Shown: positions 12,539 to 24,500 of the stretch, piece by piece
How positions within the stretch are numbered: the stretch's first letter is position 1
Layout of the letters: every line of letters starts with the position of its first letter
Made by a program: the position numbers and the translations under genes
Source of the DNA: Diphasiastrum complanatum
Taxonomy: Eukaryota > Streptophyta > Lycopodiopsida > Lycopodiales > Lycopodiaceae
Assembly (NCBI GenBank): GCA_029204225.1
Contig: CM055099.1
Coordinates: forward strand, 54,883,373 to 54,947,372
Reading direction: 5' to 3'
Length of the DNA stretch: 64,000 nucleotides
The notes under the pieces: model-generated
Database searches by the model: none
The model's input: the letters and a program-made list of their open reading frames with translations, nothing else
Told to the model about the DNA's origin: nothing

Positions 12539-15500
12539 TTATTAACCATTGATCGAACTCTTGAATTGTCAAAGCTTTTTTCATTGACAATGACTGCAAA
12601 AGGAGTTGGAGATAGCCTTGGCATCTAAACACCATTGATTGATTACTAGGCTGGGTTCTGATGCTTTTTGCTATAATGCAATTGACTTACCTAGTTTATA
12701 CTATAACCTTTGTCATGAATGGCAATTTGCTATGGTATTATTAGAAAAGTTGGGGGTTGTGTTATTTGATATGACGACTCTAGCTAAGCATCTCAGGCCT
12801 GACTTCTTGAAGTAATTTCTATATAAGCCTGTTGTAGTTTACTCTCTTGTACCACCAGTAATTTCCATGTGATAATTTTAAGGTTTTCAAGCACCAATGT
12901 GTGACGTTGGACCACTTACTGATACAATGTCTTTTTGGTTACTTATACGTATTGCAGTTGATACATTTTGGTAATGGGACAACACTTCATATTTATCTGG
13001 CTATGCTCTACTAAAGTTACTGTGTCTAATACTTTTTGGAAATGGCCAAGTGTCGTGCACCTTCTATGTTACTTTTGAAATCTTGATGGTTATTCATAAG
13101 AGCAAAAACAAAATCTAGTTTTCGTTTATGTTGATTGTATGAATTTCACTTCAATGCAAACTAACTTTATGGCTTAACGAATTGCCATTCTACAATGTAC
13201 CCAATTGTTTTTTTGGAGTCGAGCACTACTTTTTTTTTGGGTCTGAAATTGGTGGTCTACTTGGCCTTTATAATCATTTGACTTAGTTTGTGTTGGTTGT
13301 CGGCATTCTTTGACTGTTGGCAAGGGGAGTACTGTGATCCAAAAACTTTCTAATTTGGGAGAAATTTTTTTGAGTCTTTTTGGACAGCCAAGGCTGTAGG
13401 AGGGCGCATTCTATAGTGGGAAATTCAGTGAAAGTTTTGAGTGGATCTTGGACAAGGGCTAGGACAGCCATACAGGGGGATAGTTTCAAATCCAGAAGCT
13501 GAGAGTTGTTGAGCAAGTGGTTGAATACCCTAGTTGGGTGAAAACCCCAGTTTAACTTTTGTGTTTTATTTCTATCCAGCTATGTCTAGTCTTGTCGAGA
13601 GTATGCTGAGTGAAGCCAGCCGGCTTGATGGCACTAACTTTAGCACTTGGAAATTCAAGATCAAGAACATTTTGAAAGACAAAGAATGTTGGAAGCTTGT
13701 GACAGGTGAGGAGCCTGTTCCAACATCAAAACTTGACTATATCAAGAGAGGGGAAAAGGCACACAGGATCAGCAACATGTCAGTGAGGGATAATGTGATT
13801 CCTCTTATCAGGTCAACCAAAGGGCTTGTAGATGCTTGGCACATTCTTTGTGCATTGTATGAGACAACAAGTACAACTAGACTTCTCTACTTGAAGAACA
13901 AGCTGTATACTCTCAAGATGGAGACAGGGGAGACATTTACTGAACATCTTACTAAGATTCAGGATCTTAGATATCAGCTTTCTGTGCTTGGAGAGGCTAT
14001 TGCTGACAAAGACTTGGTGCCAATAGTTCTGAATAGCTTGTCATATGCTTATCAGAACTTTGTGATGATGATATCTGTGAGGGAGAAAATCCCCACCTAT
14101 GAAGAGGTATATGGTCTCTTGTTACAGGAGGAGATGAGGAGAGTTAATCTCTCCAAGAGGGAAGATTTCTAGGAGCATGCCTTTGCTTCTAAGAAGAAGC
14201 AAAATCCAGCCAAGGACAAGAAGAAAGGAAAAGGCAAGAACAAAGGAGCACCACAAACACTTGAGCAAGGAATGGAGAACTTGCAAATGTCAGAAGCACA
14301 ATCCTCCTCGAATACCTCTTCCACACTGTAAGAGATCCTAACACCACAGTAGGGCAAACACTAACTGATCCACCCAACCTTGCCTACTCCCTGATATAGA
14401 GTAAGCCCCTCCTAGCCCAGTGTGAGGATTGATAGCATGCTACTGCCAAGTGTCGGCCACGTGGCACTGACGTGGCCGACTGCACGTCGGGACCCAACTG
14501 GGGGCCCTATCCTGCTGACAGGGTCCCTAGGCTGTGTTAGGCCCGCCATGGCTATGGACCGTGCTGGGGCACACTACTCACACTGTCTTGCCCTGTTGGT
14601 CATGTACACTGGACACGACCCTGACTGTGGTATCTGACCTATCTGTGTTCTCTAGGGTTCGGCACTGGTTACGAGCTCGTAACACTCCCTCCCCCTTAAG
14701 AACCGTCTTGGTCCTCTAAGACAAAGTCTGGAAAAATCTTGCGAAGGACGCTGCCTCTTTCCCAAGTGGCATTCTCAACAGGCTGATCATTCCACTTAAC
14801 CACATATTCTCGGTATAGAGTATGACGAGTCTGCGTCTCTCTACTATCAAGAATCTCCTCTGGTTCATGTGGAGGTTGTTGAGGATCCAATGGGAGAACT
14901 AGAACACTGTCCCCTACCAGATTGTCTGATCTGGTTAAGGCTTTTCGTAACTGACTTACATGAAAGACTGGAAAAACCTTATTGCTGTGTGGGAGTTCTA
15001 GTTCATAGGTGACCTCGCCTAGTCTCCTACTGATGGTAAAGGGACCACAATACCTTGGAGACAACTTAGCACACACTCCTGATTTGAGGGTTTTAGAGTC
15101 AAGTGGGACTCTCAAGTAGACTTTCTCACCAGTGGAGAACTGCACATCCCGTCTGTGTGGATCTGCATAATGCCTGGCTCGATCCTAGGACTGCCTAATG
15201 CTACGCTTAACATGTTCCATCATCTGGTTTAGGTCCTCTAAAAAGTTTCTGGCTGCTTCAACTTTTTCTTGTTTAAACCCTACAACTGTGGGTGAGCGTG
15301 GCTGAAAACCGTACATCAGCATAAATGGGCCGTATCCCGTAGCTGAATGTTTGGTGCTGTTGTAAGCAAACTCTAATATCGAGAGATACTCCTCCCAATT
15401 AGTCTGCTTCTTGCTGACGTATGCACGAAGCATATCCTCCAGCACTTGATTTACCCTTTCTGTTTGACCGTCCGTCTGTGGATGGTCGGTGGTACTCATA

Positions 15501-18500
15501 TTAAGTTTAGTATGGAGATGATGGAATACTGCCCTCCAAAAATTTCCAGTAAACTTACTGTCCCGGTCGTTGACTATGCCGGAAGGTAGACCGTATAATT
15601 TAAATAGCCCATCTACAAACAACCTCGCTAACTCTGGAGCTCTAACGGTTGTTTTGGTCGGAATGAAATGAGCCATTTTGGTTAGACAGTCAACTGTGAC
15701 CCATATAGCGTCATTACCCCTGTGGGTTTTAGGCAGGCCTACTATAAAATCCATGGAGATACTCTCCCATTCACCAATTGGTATTTCTAAGGGATGCAAC
15801 AACCCTCCTGCCTTTAAACGCTCTGCTTTATTTACTTGACATTTCTGGCAACTGGTTACATACTGGTGGACGTCCTTTTTCATACTGGGCCAGAAAAATT
15901 GCCTACGAAGAAGCTCATAGGTCTTCTATATGCCTGGGTGTCCCGCACTAGGATTGTCATGACATTCATATAGGACCTGCTGCCTATAATCCTCTGAATT
16001 GGGGACACATACTCTATCTCTATAGAGCAAGTACTCATCCTGAATGGAATATTGTTTCCATTTGAATCCTTGAGTCAACTGACCCTCAACCACTTGGGTT
16101 TGCTTGGGTAATACAGGCTCAGAATCCTCAACGTCATCTGACGACGTATACTCGGACTCATCATCATCCTCAACGGAAGCTGCCGTATTCTTGGATGAAC
16201 TGGCACCAGCCCCGAAAACTGGTTCTGGAATCTGTAACTGTCTGTTCTGGACTAAGTTCCAGATAGTAGAGAAGAATGCATCATGCTGGCATTTCCCTCT
16301 CAAGGACTCGAGTAACTCATTACGAATCTGAGTAAAACTCAGCTCGTTTATCATAGGCATTCTGCTAAGGGCATCTGCTACTGTATTGAATTTTCCACGT
16401 CTATATTTGATAGACATGTCAAACTCTTGCATCAACTCTGCCCAACGAGCTTTCCGACCTCTAAGCTCAGGTTGATTGCAAAGGTATCTGAGGCTCTCAT
16501 GGTCTGTCAGGACCTCAAAGTTGGCACCATACAAATAATGCCTCCAAGTCTTAAGGGCATGGACTATAGAAAAGAGTTCCTTTTCTTAGGCACTGTACCT
16601 AGTCTGAGCTGGCTCGAGTTTTTTACTCTCGAACGCAACTGGTCGTCGTCGACCCCAATCAGCCATTTGTCGTCGAAACAAATGCTAGCGACTTTGCAGT
16701 AGGTGCTGTGCTAACTAAGGCTGTTTTGAGAGCATCAAAGCTTTCCTGCTGTGCGGACTCCCAAAAGAACTCCTTTCCCTTCCCCTTAAGGATATTTGTC
16801 ATAGGGACTGCTATCTGAGCATATTCCTTGACAAATCGTCTGTAATATCCCGCCAGACCAAGAAAGATTTGAAGTTCCAAAATATTCTGAGGTCTCAGCC
16901 AACTGAGTATGGCTTTAACCTTATTTGGGTCCATCTTAATCCCATTTGAAGAGATAATGTGACCCAAATATGCTACTTCTTCAATGAAGAATTCACACTT
17001 GAATTGTGTAACATAGAGCTTATGCTTTATGAGCAGTCGAAACACCTTTCTGAGGTGTTTTAGATGCTCCTTCCTCGTTTTGCTGTAAACGAGGATGTCA
17101 TCTAGAAATACGACTACAAACTTACCCAAGTATGGTCTGAGGACACTGTTCATCAAGGTCATAAAGGTAGCTGGAGCATTTGTGAGCCCAAATGGCATCA
17201 CCTTAAACTCATAATGACCGTGACAAGTCCTAAAAGCTGTTTTCGAGACATCTTCCGATTTTATACGGACTTGATGATATCCCGATCTAAGGTCTATTTT
17301 ACTGAAAAACTTAGCCCCGTCGAGTTGATCAAACAACTCGTCCGCCCCAGGCATAGGGTATTTATTCTTAATTGTGACTTTATTGAGGGCTCTGTAATCT
17401 ACGCAAAGACGCATAGACCCCTCTTTCTTTTTCACCAATAGGACTGGTGAGGCCCATGGTGAACTACTGGTCTGAATTTGGCCTTTCCCAAGATAGTCTG
17501 TTAACTGCCTAGTTATTTCTTCATCCTCTGTTCGGCTGACCCGATACGGAGGTTTAGAAACAGGTGCTGTACCTGGTACTAGGTTTGTTACATGATCTAC
17601 CTCTCTGCTAGGTGGTAAACCATGTGGCAAATCTTCAGGAAAAACATCTTTAAATTTAGACAATAAAGTTTCTAATTTACTGATTTTCTGCTGAATAGAA
17701 CTAGAAATAGAAACTTCAGGAATAAACTGAAAGTCACATAAGAATACCTGATGGTCTTCGTCTCCGATTAGCTGACAGAGCTCTGAACTGCAGACCATAG
17801 GGCTGTTGGGAACATCATGCTCCCCATGCAACTGGATCTCTCGGCCTTTATGCTGAAAGCTGAGGGTGTTCTCCTGATAGTTTCTGTGGAGGGAAGGTCC
17901 TAAACTGTAGAGCCAATCTCTCCCGAGAACAATGTCTGTTCGATCCAGGTGCATTATTTGAAAGTTTATTTCATCTTGGTACCCCTGAATACCAAGATTT
18001 AACTTACTTACCATAGTTTCCCATATTTTTTTATCTTCACCCTTAGCTAATGAAACTATGTACCTATGCTGACTAGGTACTTCTGGTAGTTTAAGCTTTT
18101 TAACCAGGGTGTAGTTGATGAAATAATGGGTTGCTCCATCATCAACCATAACTCTTACTGACTGGTTACCAACTTTCCCATGCATACGTACTAGGTCATG
18201 CGGCCCAAAGTTGAAGGGTCTCGCTAGCATTGCAGAGGTCAGCTGGCAATAGTGTTCATGATCTTCATGATACACTTTGATCTCGGAAGCTGCCGAGTCA
18301 CTGGGGAAACATACAGTCTGAACAAGATGAACTTGTTTTTTATCTTTCTTATCTTTGTTAGTGAAAGGCCCCTTGGGACACTGTCTGACTGTGTGTCCCT
18401 TGCCCATACACACAAAGCACAAACGTCCTTGTTTGGCTTTCTCAAAATCATCTGGTTTTAAGGGCTGTATGAGTGAAGGGCGTTTCTGAGGAGCTTCACC

Positions 18501-21500
18501 TTTAAATTTATCTTCTTTCTTTCTTTTTAAAAATTTCTTTTTAAATTGAAAGTCTTTCTGAGAAGGTTGCTCAGAAAGTGGTTGTTGTCTCGCCTTCTTC
18601 CTACCCACTGAATCATCATAGATTTGAGCATATCTGAGGGCTTGCTCAAGGGTAGTAGGCGAGTTTCTCTGGACCTCTACTTTATATTCATCTTTGAGGC
18701 CACGGACAAATCCCCTGGTTTTCTGATAGTCATCCATATTTTTAATCTTTAAAAATTGCTTCTCGATACTGCGAGATATATTGGATGAGGGATTTATCCA
18801 TTACTGTTCTTTCCCAGGCTTTCCAGGCTCTATCCAGTTCATTTTCTGGTAGAAATTCTCTTAGGAAAGCTTCTTCAAAAGCTTTCCATGACCGGGGAGT
18901 CTGCCCAGTCTCCTGGAGATTTAACCATCGCTTATAGGCCATAAACCCTGAGGAAAGACTGGCCTCAATTGCTTGCAAATGGTCAGGGGTCTGTTTAAAA
19001 GCATGAATGTTCTTCCATTTGCTAAGGAAGGTTTGTAGAATATCTGCATTTCTATCCTTCTCTTCCCCATTAAAAGTAGGAGGCTTTAAATCTTTAAAAA
19101 CACTGGGGTGAGACCGTAAAGTCTCACCCGAAACTGATGGAAGTGGAGAAGGGGATAACTGAGAAGTGGAGGGAAGGCTTCCTTTCGCGGAACTCAAAAT
19201 TAAGTTTTTGAGTTCAGCGAACGAGTCCTCCACATTGGACTTGAAATTGGCTAATGCCAACTTCAGTTCATCCACTTCTGTTACCAATTGGAGAAACTGC
19301 TCCTTGGTAACCAGTTCGTCGAGTTCTTCGGCGAACTGTTCCTGTTCTTCCACTTCCATGGGTTCCTTCCCTTTCCTGTAAGCCAAGGCTTCTGTTTCAA
19401 ATTCGTCGAAGCCTCTCTCCTGGGGTTGATCAGGTCCCTGAGGAGTGGTCATTTTCGGAACTGAAAGAGAGGTACCTTAACTTCTGTCTGAAAACAAGAA
19501 AAGAGATTGACTAACTGGAAAACGAAAGTAGAGTACTTAGCTCTTTCTTAGGACTGTACTTCCAGAGCAAGAAACCCCCTCAGTTCTTCCGCAGCTGTCC
19601 AATCCGTCCTCTTAAAGTGCATGCCATCAGATGAAGGCAATCTGGAAATTGTGTAGATGATTGATGGAGAACCCCTGCTGATAGAGTTTGCCTCTGCTGC
19701 CTCCAAAAATCAAAGTTACAACATAGGAGATTGGTTGCTGATCTGTCCTCTGTCTGATCACCAAAGTTGGAGCAAAAACTTCTAAAAATCGGGGAGCAAA
19801 CTACAGTTTAACTCCTGCCTGTCCAGCGCTGAATCTGCCTCAAGATTTCTGCCCTGAAACTACTTCAAAATCCGGAAACTTCACTTCGAAATCGAAGCTC
19901 AACCCTGATTTGGCAGCGCTGGACCTGTCCTCAGATCTGTCCCCATAATCCGCTCAGAAATCTGGATAAAAACATTCGAAAATCAGGGATGCAAGCTGAT
20001 CTGTCAGCGCTAGAACTGTACAAGGAAATTGCCTCTAGAACACTGAAAATCCCAGCAAATTTAATTGAGTAGAGAGCTGTTCCTACAGCGATGTCCCTCT
20101 TCTACTCTTTTCTGAAAATCTGAGAATTCTTTCCTAGCTTCTTATAGATTTCTCTACTGCTGCTACTAAGCTCCCAAAGAAGATGGCTCTGATACCAGTG
20201 TAAGAGATCCTAACACCACAGTAGGGCAAACACTAACTGATCCACCCAACCTTGCCTACTCCTTGATATAGAGTAATTACTGCCCCTCCTAGCCCAGTGT
20301 GAGGATTGATAGCATGCTACTGCCAAGTGTCGGCCACGTGGCACTGACGTGGCCGACTGCATGTCGGGACCCAACTGGGGGCCCTATCCTGCTGACGGGG
20401 TCCCTAGGCTGTGTTAGGCCCGCCATGGCTATGGACCGTGCTGGGGCACACTACTCACACTGTCTTGCCCTGTTGGTCATGTACACTGGACACGACCCTG
20501 ACTGTGGTATCTGACCTATCTGTGTTCTCTAGGGTTCAGCACTGGTTACGAGCTCGTAACACACACCTCGAAGGAAGGGGAATTTCAATTAAATGTGGAC
20601 ACTTTGCTTTTGATTGCAAGAAGAAGCTTGTAGAGCAAAAGAAGGGCACAAAGAACCAAGGAGGAAATGTTGTTGAGAGTGGTGCAAGAGACGAGCAGAA
20701 TGACGTAAGGCAAGCTGAGTTATTTTCTGTTGCATTGGCCTCACAAGCTACAAAGGTGGTTGGTACATTGACTCAGGTGCTTCAAAGCACATCACCCCTC
20801 ATAGGGATTGGTTTGATACCTTTGTGGGGATATGTGATGGACAAGAGGTGTGCCTAGGTGACAACTCAATACACAAGGTCAAGGGAAAGGGCACAAGTAC
20901 CTGTAAAGCTTCCATCAGGAGAAGTCAAAGTCATTAAGAATGTCTTATATGTACCAGGACTTGCTAAAAACCTTCTTTCAGTAGGAGCTATCACTCAACA
21001 AAATATAAAAGTAGAATTTGATGCTACTTCTTGTCTTTTGTTGGATTTGAGTGATAATATGAAGGTTGTGGCCAAAGGATTGCAGGAAGATAATCTATAC
21101 ATGTTGTACACTTCTATCCCTAGTCAGCATGTGGCATGAGAGGTATGGACATCTTGGCTACCAAAGCATGTAGGTGTTGAACCAACATCATATGGTGGAG
21201 GGGCTTCCAGTTGTTAAGCCAAGCTCTTCAGTTTGCGAGGCTTGCGCTATGGGAAAACAACAAAGACAAAAGTTTCCCAAGGAGAGCACCACCAGGGCAA
21301 CAGGTATACTTGATTTGGTGCATTCAAGTCAAACGGTGGTGCTCAAGTCAAATGGTGGTGGAGAGTTCATTAAGACAAAATTTGTGGAATTCTGCAAGGC
21401 CAATGGAATCAAAAGGCAGCTTACAGCTCCTTATTCCCCTTAGCAAAACGGCGTAGCCGAGAGAAAGAACCGAACTATTGTGGAGCGTGCAAGGTGCATG

Positions 21501-24500
21501 CTCAAGGCAAAGGGGTTGCCCAACTCTTTTTGGGGCGAGGCAATGCACACAACGGTGTTTCTGTTGAATAGAAGTCCAACTAAAGCTGTGGAAGGCAAGA
21601 CTCTAGAAGAGGCATTTACCGGCATTAAGCCCAAGGTGGGCGCTTTGCGAGTGTTTGGTTGTACGACATATGCCCATATTCCCAAGGATAACAGGAAGAA
21701 GTTTGATGCAAAATCAGCAAAGTGTATTTTCTTGGAATACAGTGAGGAAAGCAAAGCTTACCGACTTTACGATCTTACTAACAAGGAGAGGATCATAAAT
21801 CGAGATGTGATCTTTGAAGAAGATCAAACGCCTCCTATGGAGGAACATGAGATGGAGGGTACAAGTGAATTTGTGCCAATACTTGATGATCCACATCCAT
21901 ATATTGGGGAGGAGTCTCAGGATGATCATATGAGTGATCAAGAGGAAGAATCCGAGGAGACTAGGAAGCGGAAGGAAAGGGTCAAAGCTGTTGAGTCCTA
22001 TTCACCGTCTTCATCACCAACTGCAAGGAAGAAGTTTCCCAAGTGGTATTGGCAAATTGTGCAGGATGGTTTGATATTGGATGAGGGAGAGTGCAGCAAT
22101 CCAGGGGCAAGGAGGTCTCAAAGGCAAGCCCAACAACATGAACACCAGGAGACAAACTATGCACTTATGACTACTATTTTGGATTCACAAGATCCGCATA
22201 TATTCGTTGAGGCAGCAGATGAGAAGGTATGATAACATGCCATGCAAGAGGAGTACGACTCCATTTTCAAGAATGATACACGGGACTTGGTAAAGTTACC
22301 AAAAGGAAAGCGTCCTATTGGCTGTAAATGGGTCTACAGGACCAAATACAAATCGGATGGGAGCATCGAAAGGCATAAGGCAAGATTGGTTGCCAAAGGC
22401 TATGCACAACAAGAGGGCTTGGACTATGATGAGACATTTGCACCTGTAGCTAAGATGACGTCTATCAGGTTGGTTTTAGCATTGGCTGCATTTTTAGGTT
22501 GGGAGGTCCATCAAATGGACGTGAAGAGTGCTTTTCTCAATGGACAGTTGGCTGAAGAAGTCTACATGGATCAGCCACAAGGTTTTGAGGCTAAGGGCAA
22601 GGAAACTATGGTATGTAGGCTTAAGAAGGCCTTATATGGTTTGAAGCAAGCACCCAGGGCCTGGTATAGTCGTATTGACGACTATTTTGCCAAGGAGCAA
22701 TTCATAAAGAGTCATTCGGATTGCAACCTGTTCGTGAAGGAGGAGGATGGGAACATTGTCTTGATAGTTCTCTATGTGGATGGCTTGGTCATCACGGGTA
22801 ACAATGGGCAGTTGATTGAAAAGGCGAAGGCTCATTTATCAAATGAGTTTGAGATGAAGGATTTGGGTCTAATTCACTATTGTCTAGGCTTGGAGGTTTG
22901 GAAAAAACAAACTTGTGTGTTTATTTTCCAAGCTAACTATGCATGTGAAGTCTTGAACAGGGTCAACATGCAAGATTGCAAACCCGTATCTACTCCCATT
23001 GATACTAGCAGCAAGCCATCTAGTGGACGAGACTCTTTATAGGCAGCTTGTGGGTAGCCTGATTTATCTCACCACTACGAGACCAGACATTTTCTATGCG
23101 GTTGGTGTAGCAAGTCAGTTTATAAGTTCCCCAACTGAAGCCCATTGAAAAGCAACTAAGAGGGTTTTGAGATATGTCAAAGGGACAACCTGCTATGGGA
23201 TTGAGTACACAGATGATGGGAAGCTCCAGCTTGGAGGCTTTACCATTTCGAATTGGGCTGGTGATGGATGATCCGAAGTCGACCACATGTTACACATTCA
23301 ACCTTGGTTCTGGGGTCATTTCTTGGTGTGAAACAGCCCACCGTTATCTTATCATCGACAGAGGCTGAGTACCGGGCAGCGGTGAAAGCTACTTGCGAGG
23401 CTATATGGCTTAGGAGACTTCTTGGGGAGGTGCAGATCCCACAGGATGGACCTACTATTCTTTATTGCGATAGCCAGAGTTGTATCCAGCTAGCCAAAAA
23501 TCCTTTGTACCATGCTCGTACGAAGCATATTGAGGTGGACCAACACTTCTTACGAGAGAAGATACAAAGTGGAGAAATTCAGCTCGAGTATTGTGATACC
23601 AATGACCAAGCTACGGATATCTTTACTAAGGCACTTAGTAGAGAAAAGTTTGAAAAGTTTCGTAGCATGCTAGGTGTTGGTATGAACAAAATAGCCATTG
23701 AGGGGGGTGTTGAAATAAATGCCTATTTTGCCCCTTAAGGCTTGTTAACTTGTAACTTGTGCATAAGACATGGGGGTAAAACATTTATGTACATAGTACA
23801 CCCCACTTGTGCTAATTAGGCAAGTAATAACAAGTAGGTTAAATACCCATGTGTGGTCTAGAGCTAGAATCAGAAAGACACCACCTCTATACATTACCTG
23901 CTATATGTGGCCCTTAGTTTGGAGGGGTTTCCACCCCCTACTACTCTTTCACTAATCATCCAAGTTTTGTGAGTCTTGAAGTCCTCTCTCTCTTGCTTTT
24001 GTCTTCTACTCTATAGCTGGTTTTTTCAAGCTTTCATAGTGTGCTTACTATGTTGTTATGATACTCCATATCTAGGCCTTGGATTTTGTCAGAAGTATCC
24101 TCGGAGGTTGTTAGCTTGTCAAAGTGGGAATTTTAGATTCTTACATGCTTGCAAACTTGCATCAGTAATCCTCTGCATGAACACTCCTGCAGAGAGGACT
24201 AGCTACTTGTTAACGCCAGTACTTGCTTGTCTTCTATAGAGTGACTTGTTTAAGATTTGCAGGGACTGGTGGAAATCCTGAGCTTGGCGAGGAAGCCGCA
24301 AAGGAGTCAAAAGAGGCAATTAGTGAGGCTGTTGCAGATTCAGATCTTGTGTTTATAACTGCAGGCATGGGAGGGGGGACAGGCTCCGGCGCCGCCCCTG
24401 TGGTAGCTCGCTTATCTAAGGAAAAGGAGCAGTTAACTGTGGGTGTTGTAACATACCCATTCACTTTTGAAGGTCGCCGAAGAGCTCAACAGGTTTTGCT

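Larger units (their letters stand above)
14327..20561 (-). mobile_element. Young Ty3/gypsy chromovirus nested in copia
   Basis: Complete 6.2-kb element on the minus strand: 5' LTR 20199-20561, primer-binding site 20183-20197, gag-pol, polypurine tract 14685-14697 and 3' LTR 14327-14684. The 5-bp target duplication cacac lies at 14322-14326 and 20562-20566. The integrase ends in a chromodomain ([17 protein letters not shown]), which defines a chromovirus; the short LTRs and total length suggest a Reina-like clade, an inference. By eye the LTRs differ by about four transitions and one 5-bp indel, so the insertion is recent relative to its host copia element. The coding region nevertheless has frameshifts, three in-frame stops and a small inversion, so this copy is not autonomous. 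Confidence 0.93.

Noticed and set aside
12270-12635. Open frames with long Leu-Ser, Thr-His or Cys-Val runs
   Set aside because: They are translations of the CT/CA microsatellite; the real coding part is FtsZ1 exon 2 at 12356-12455.
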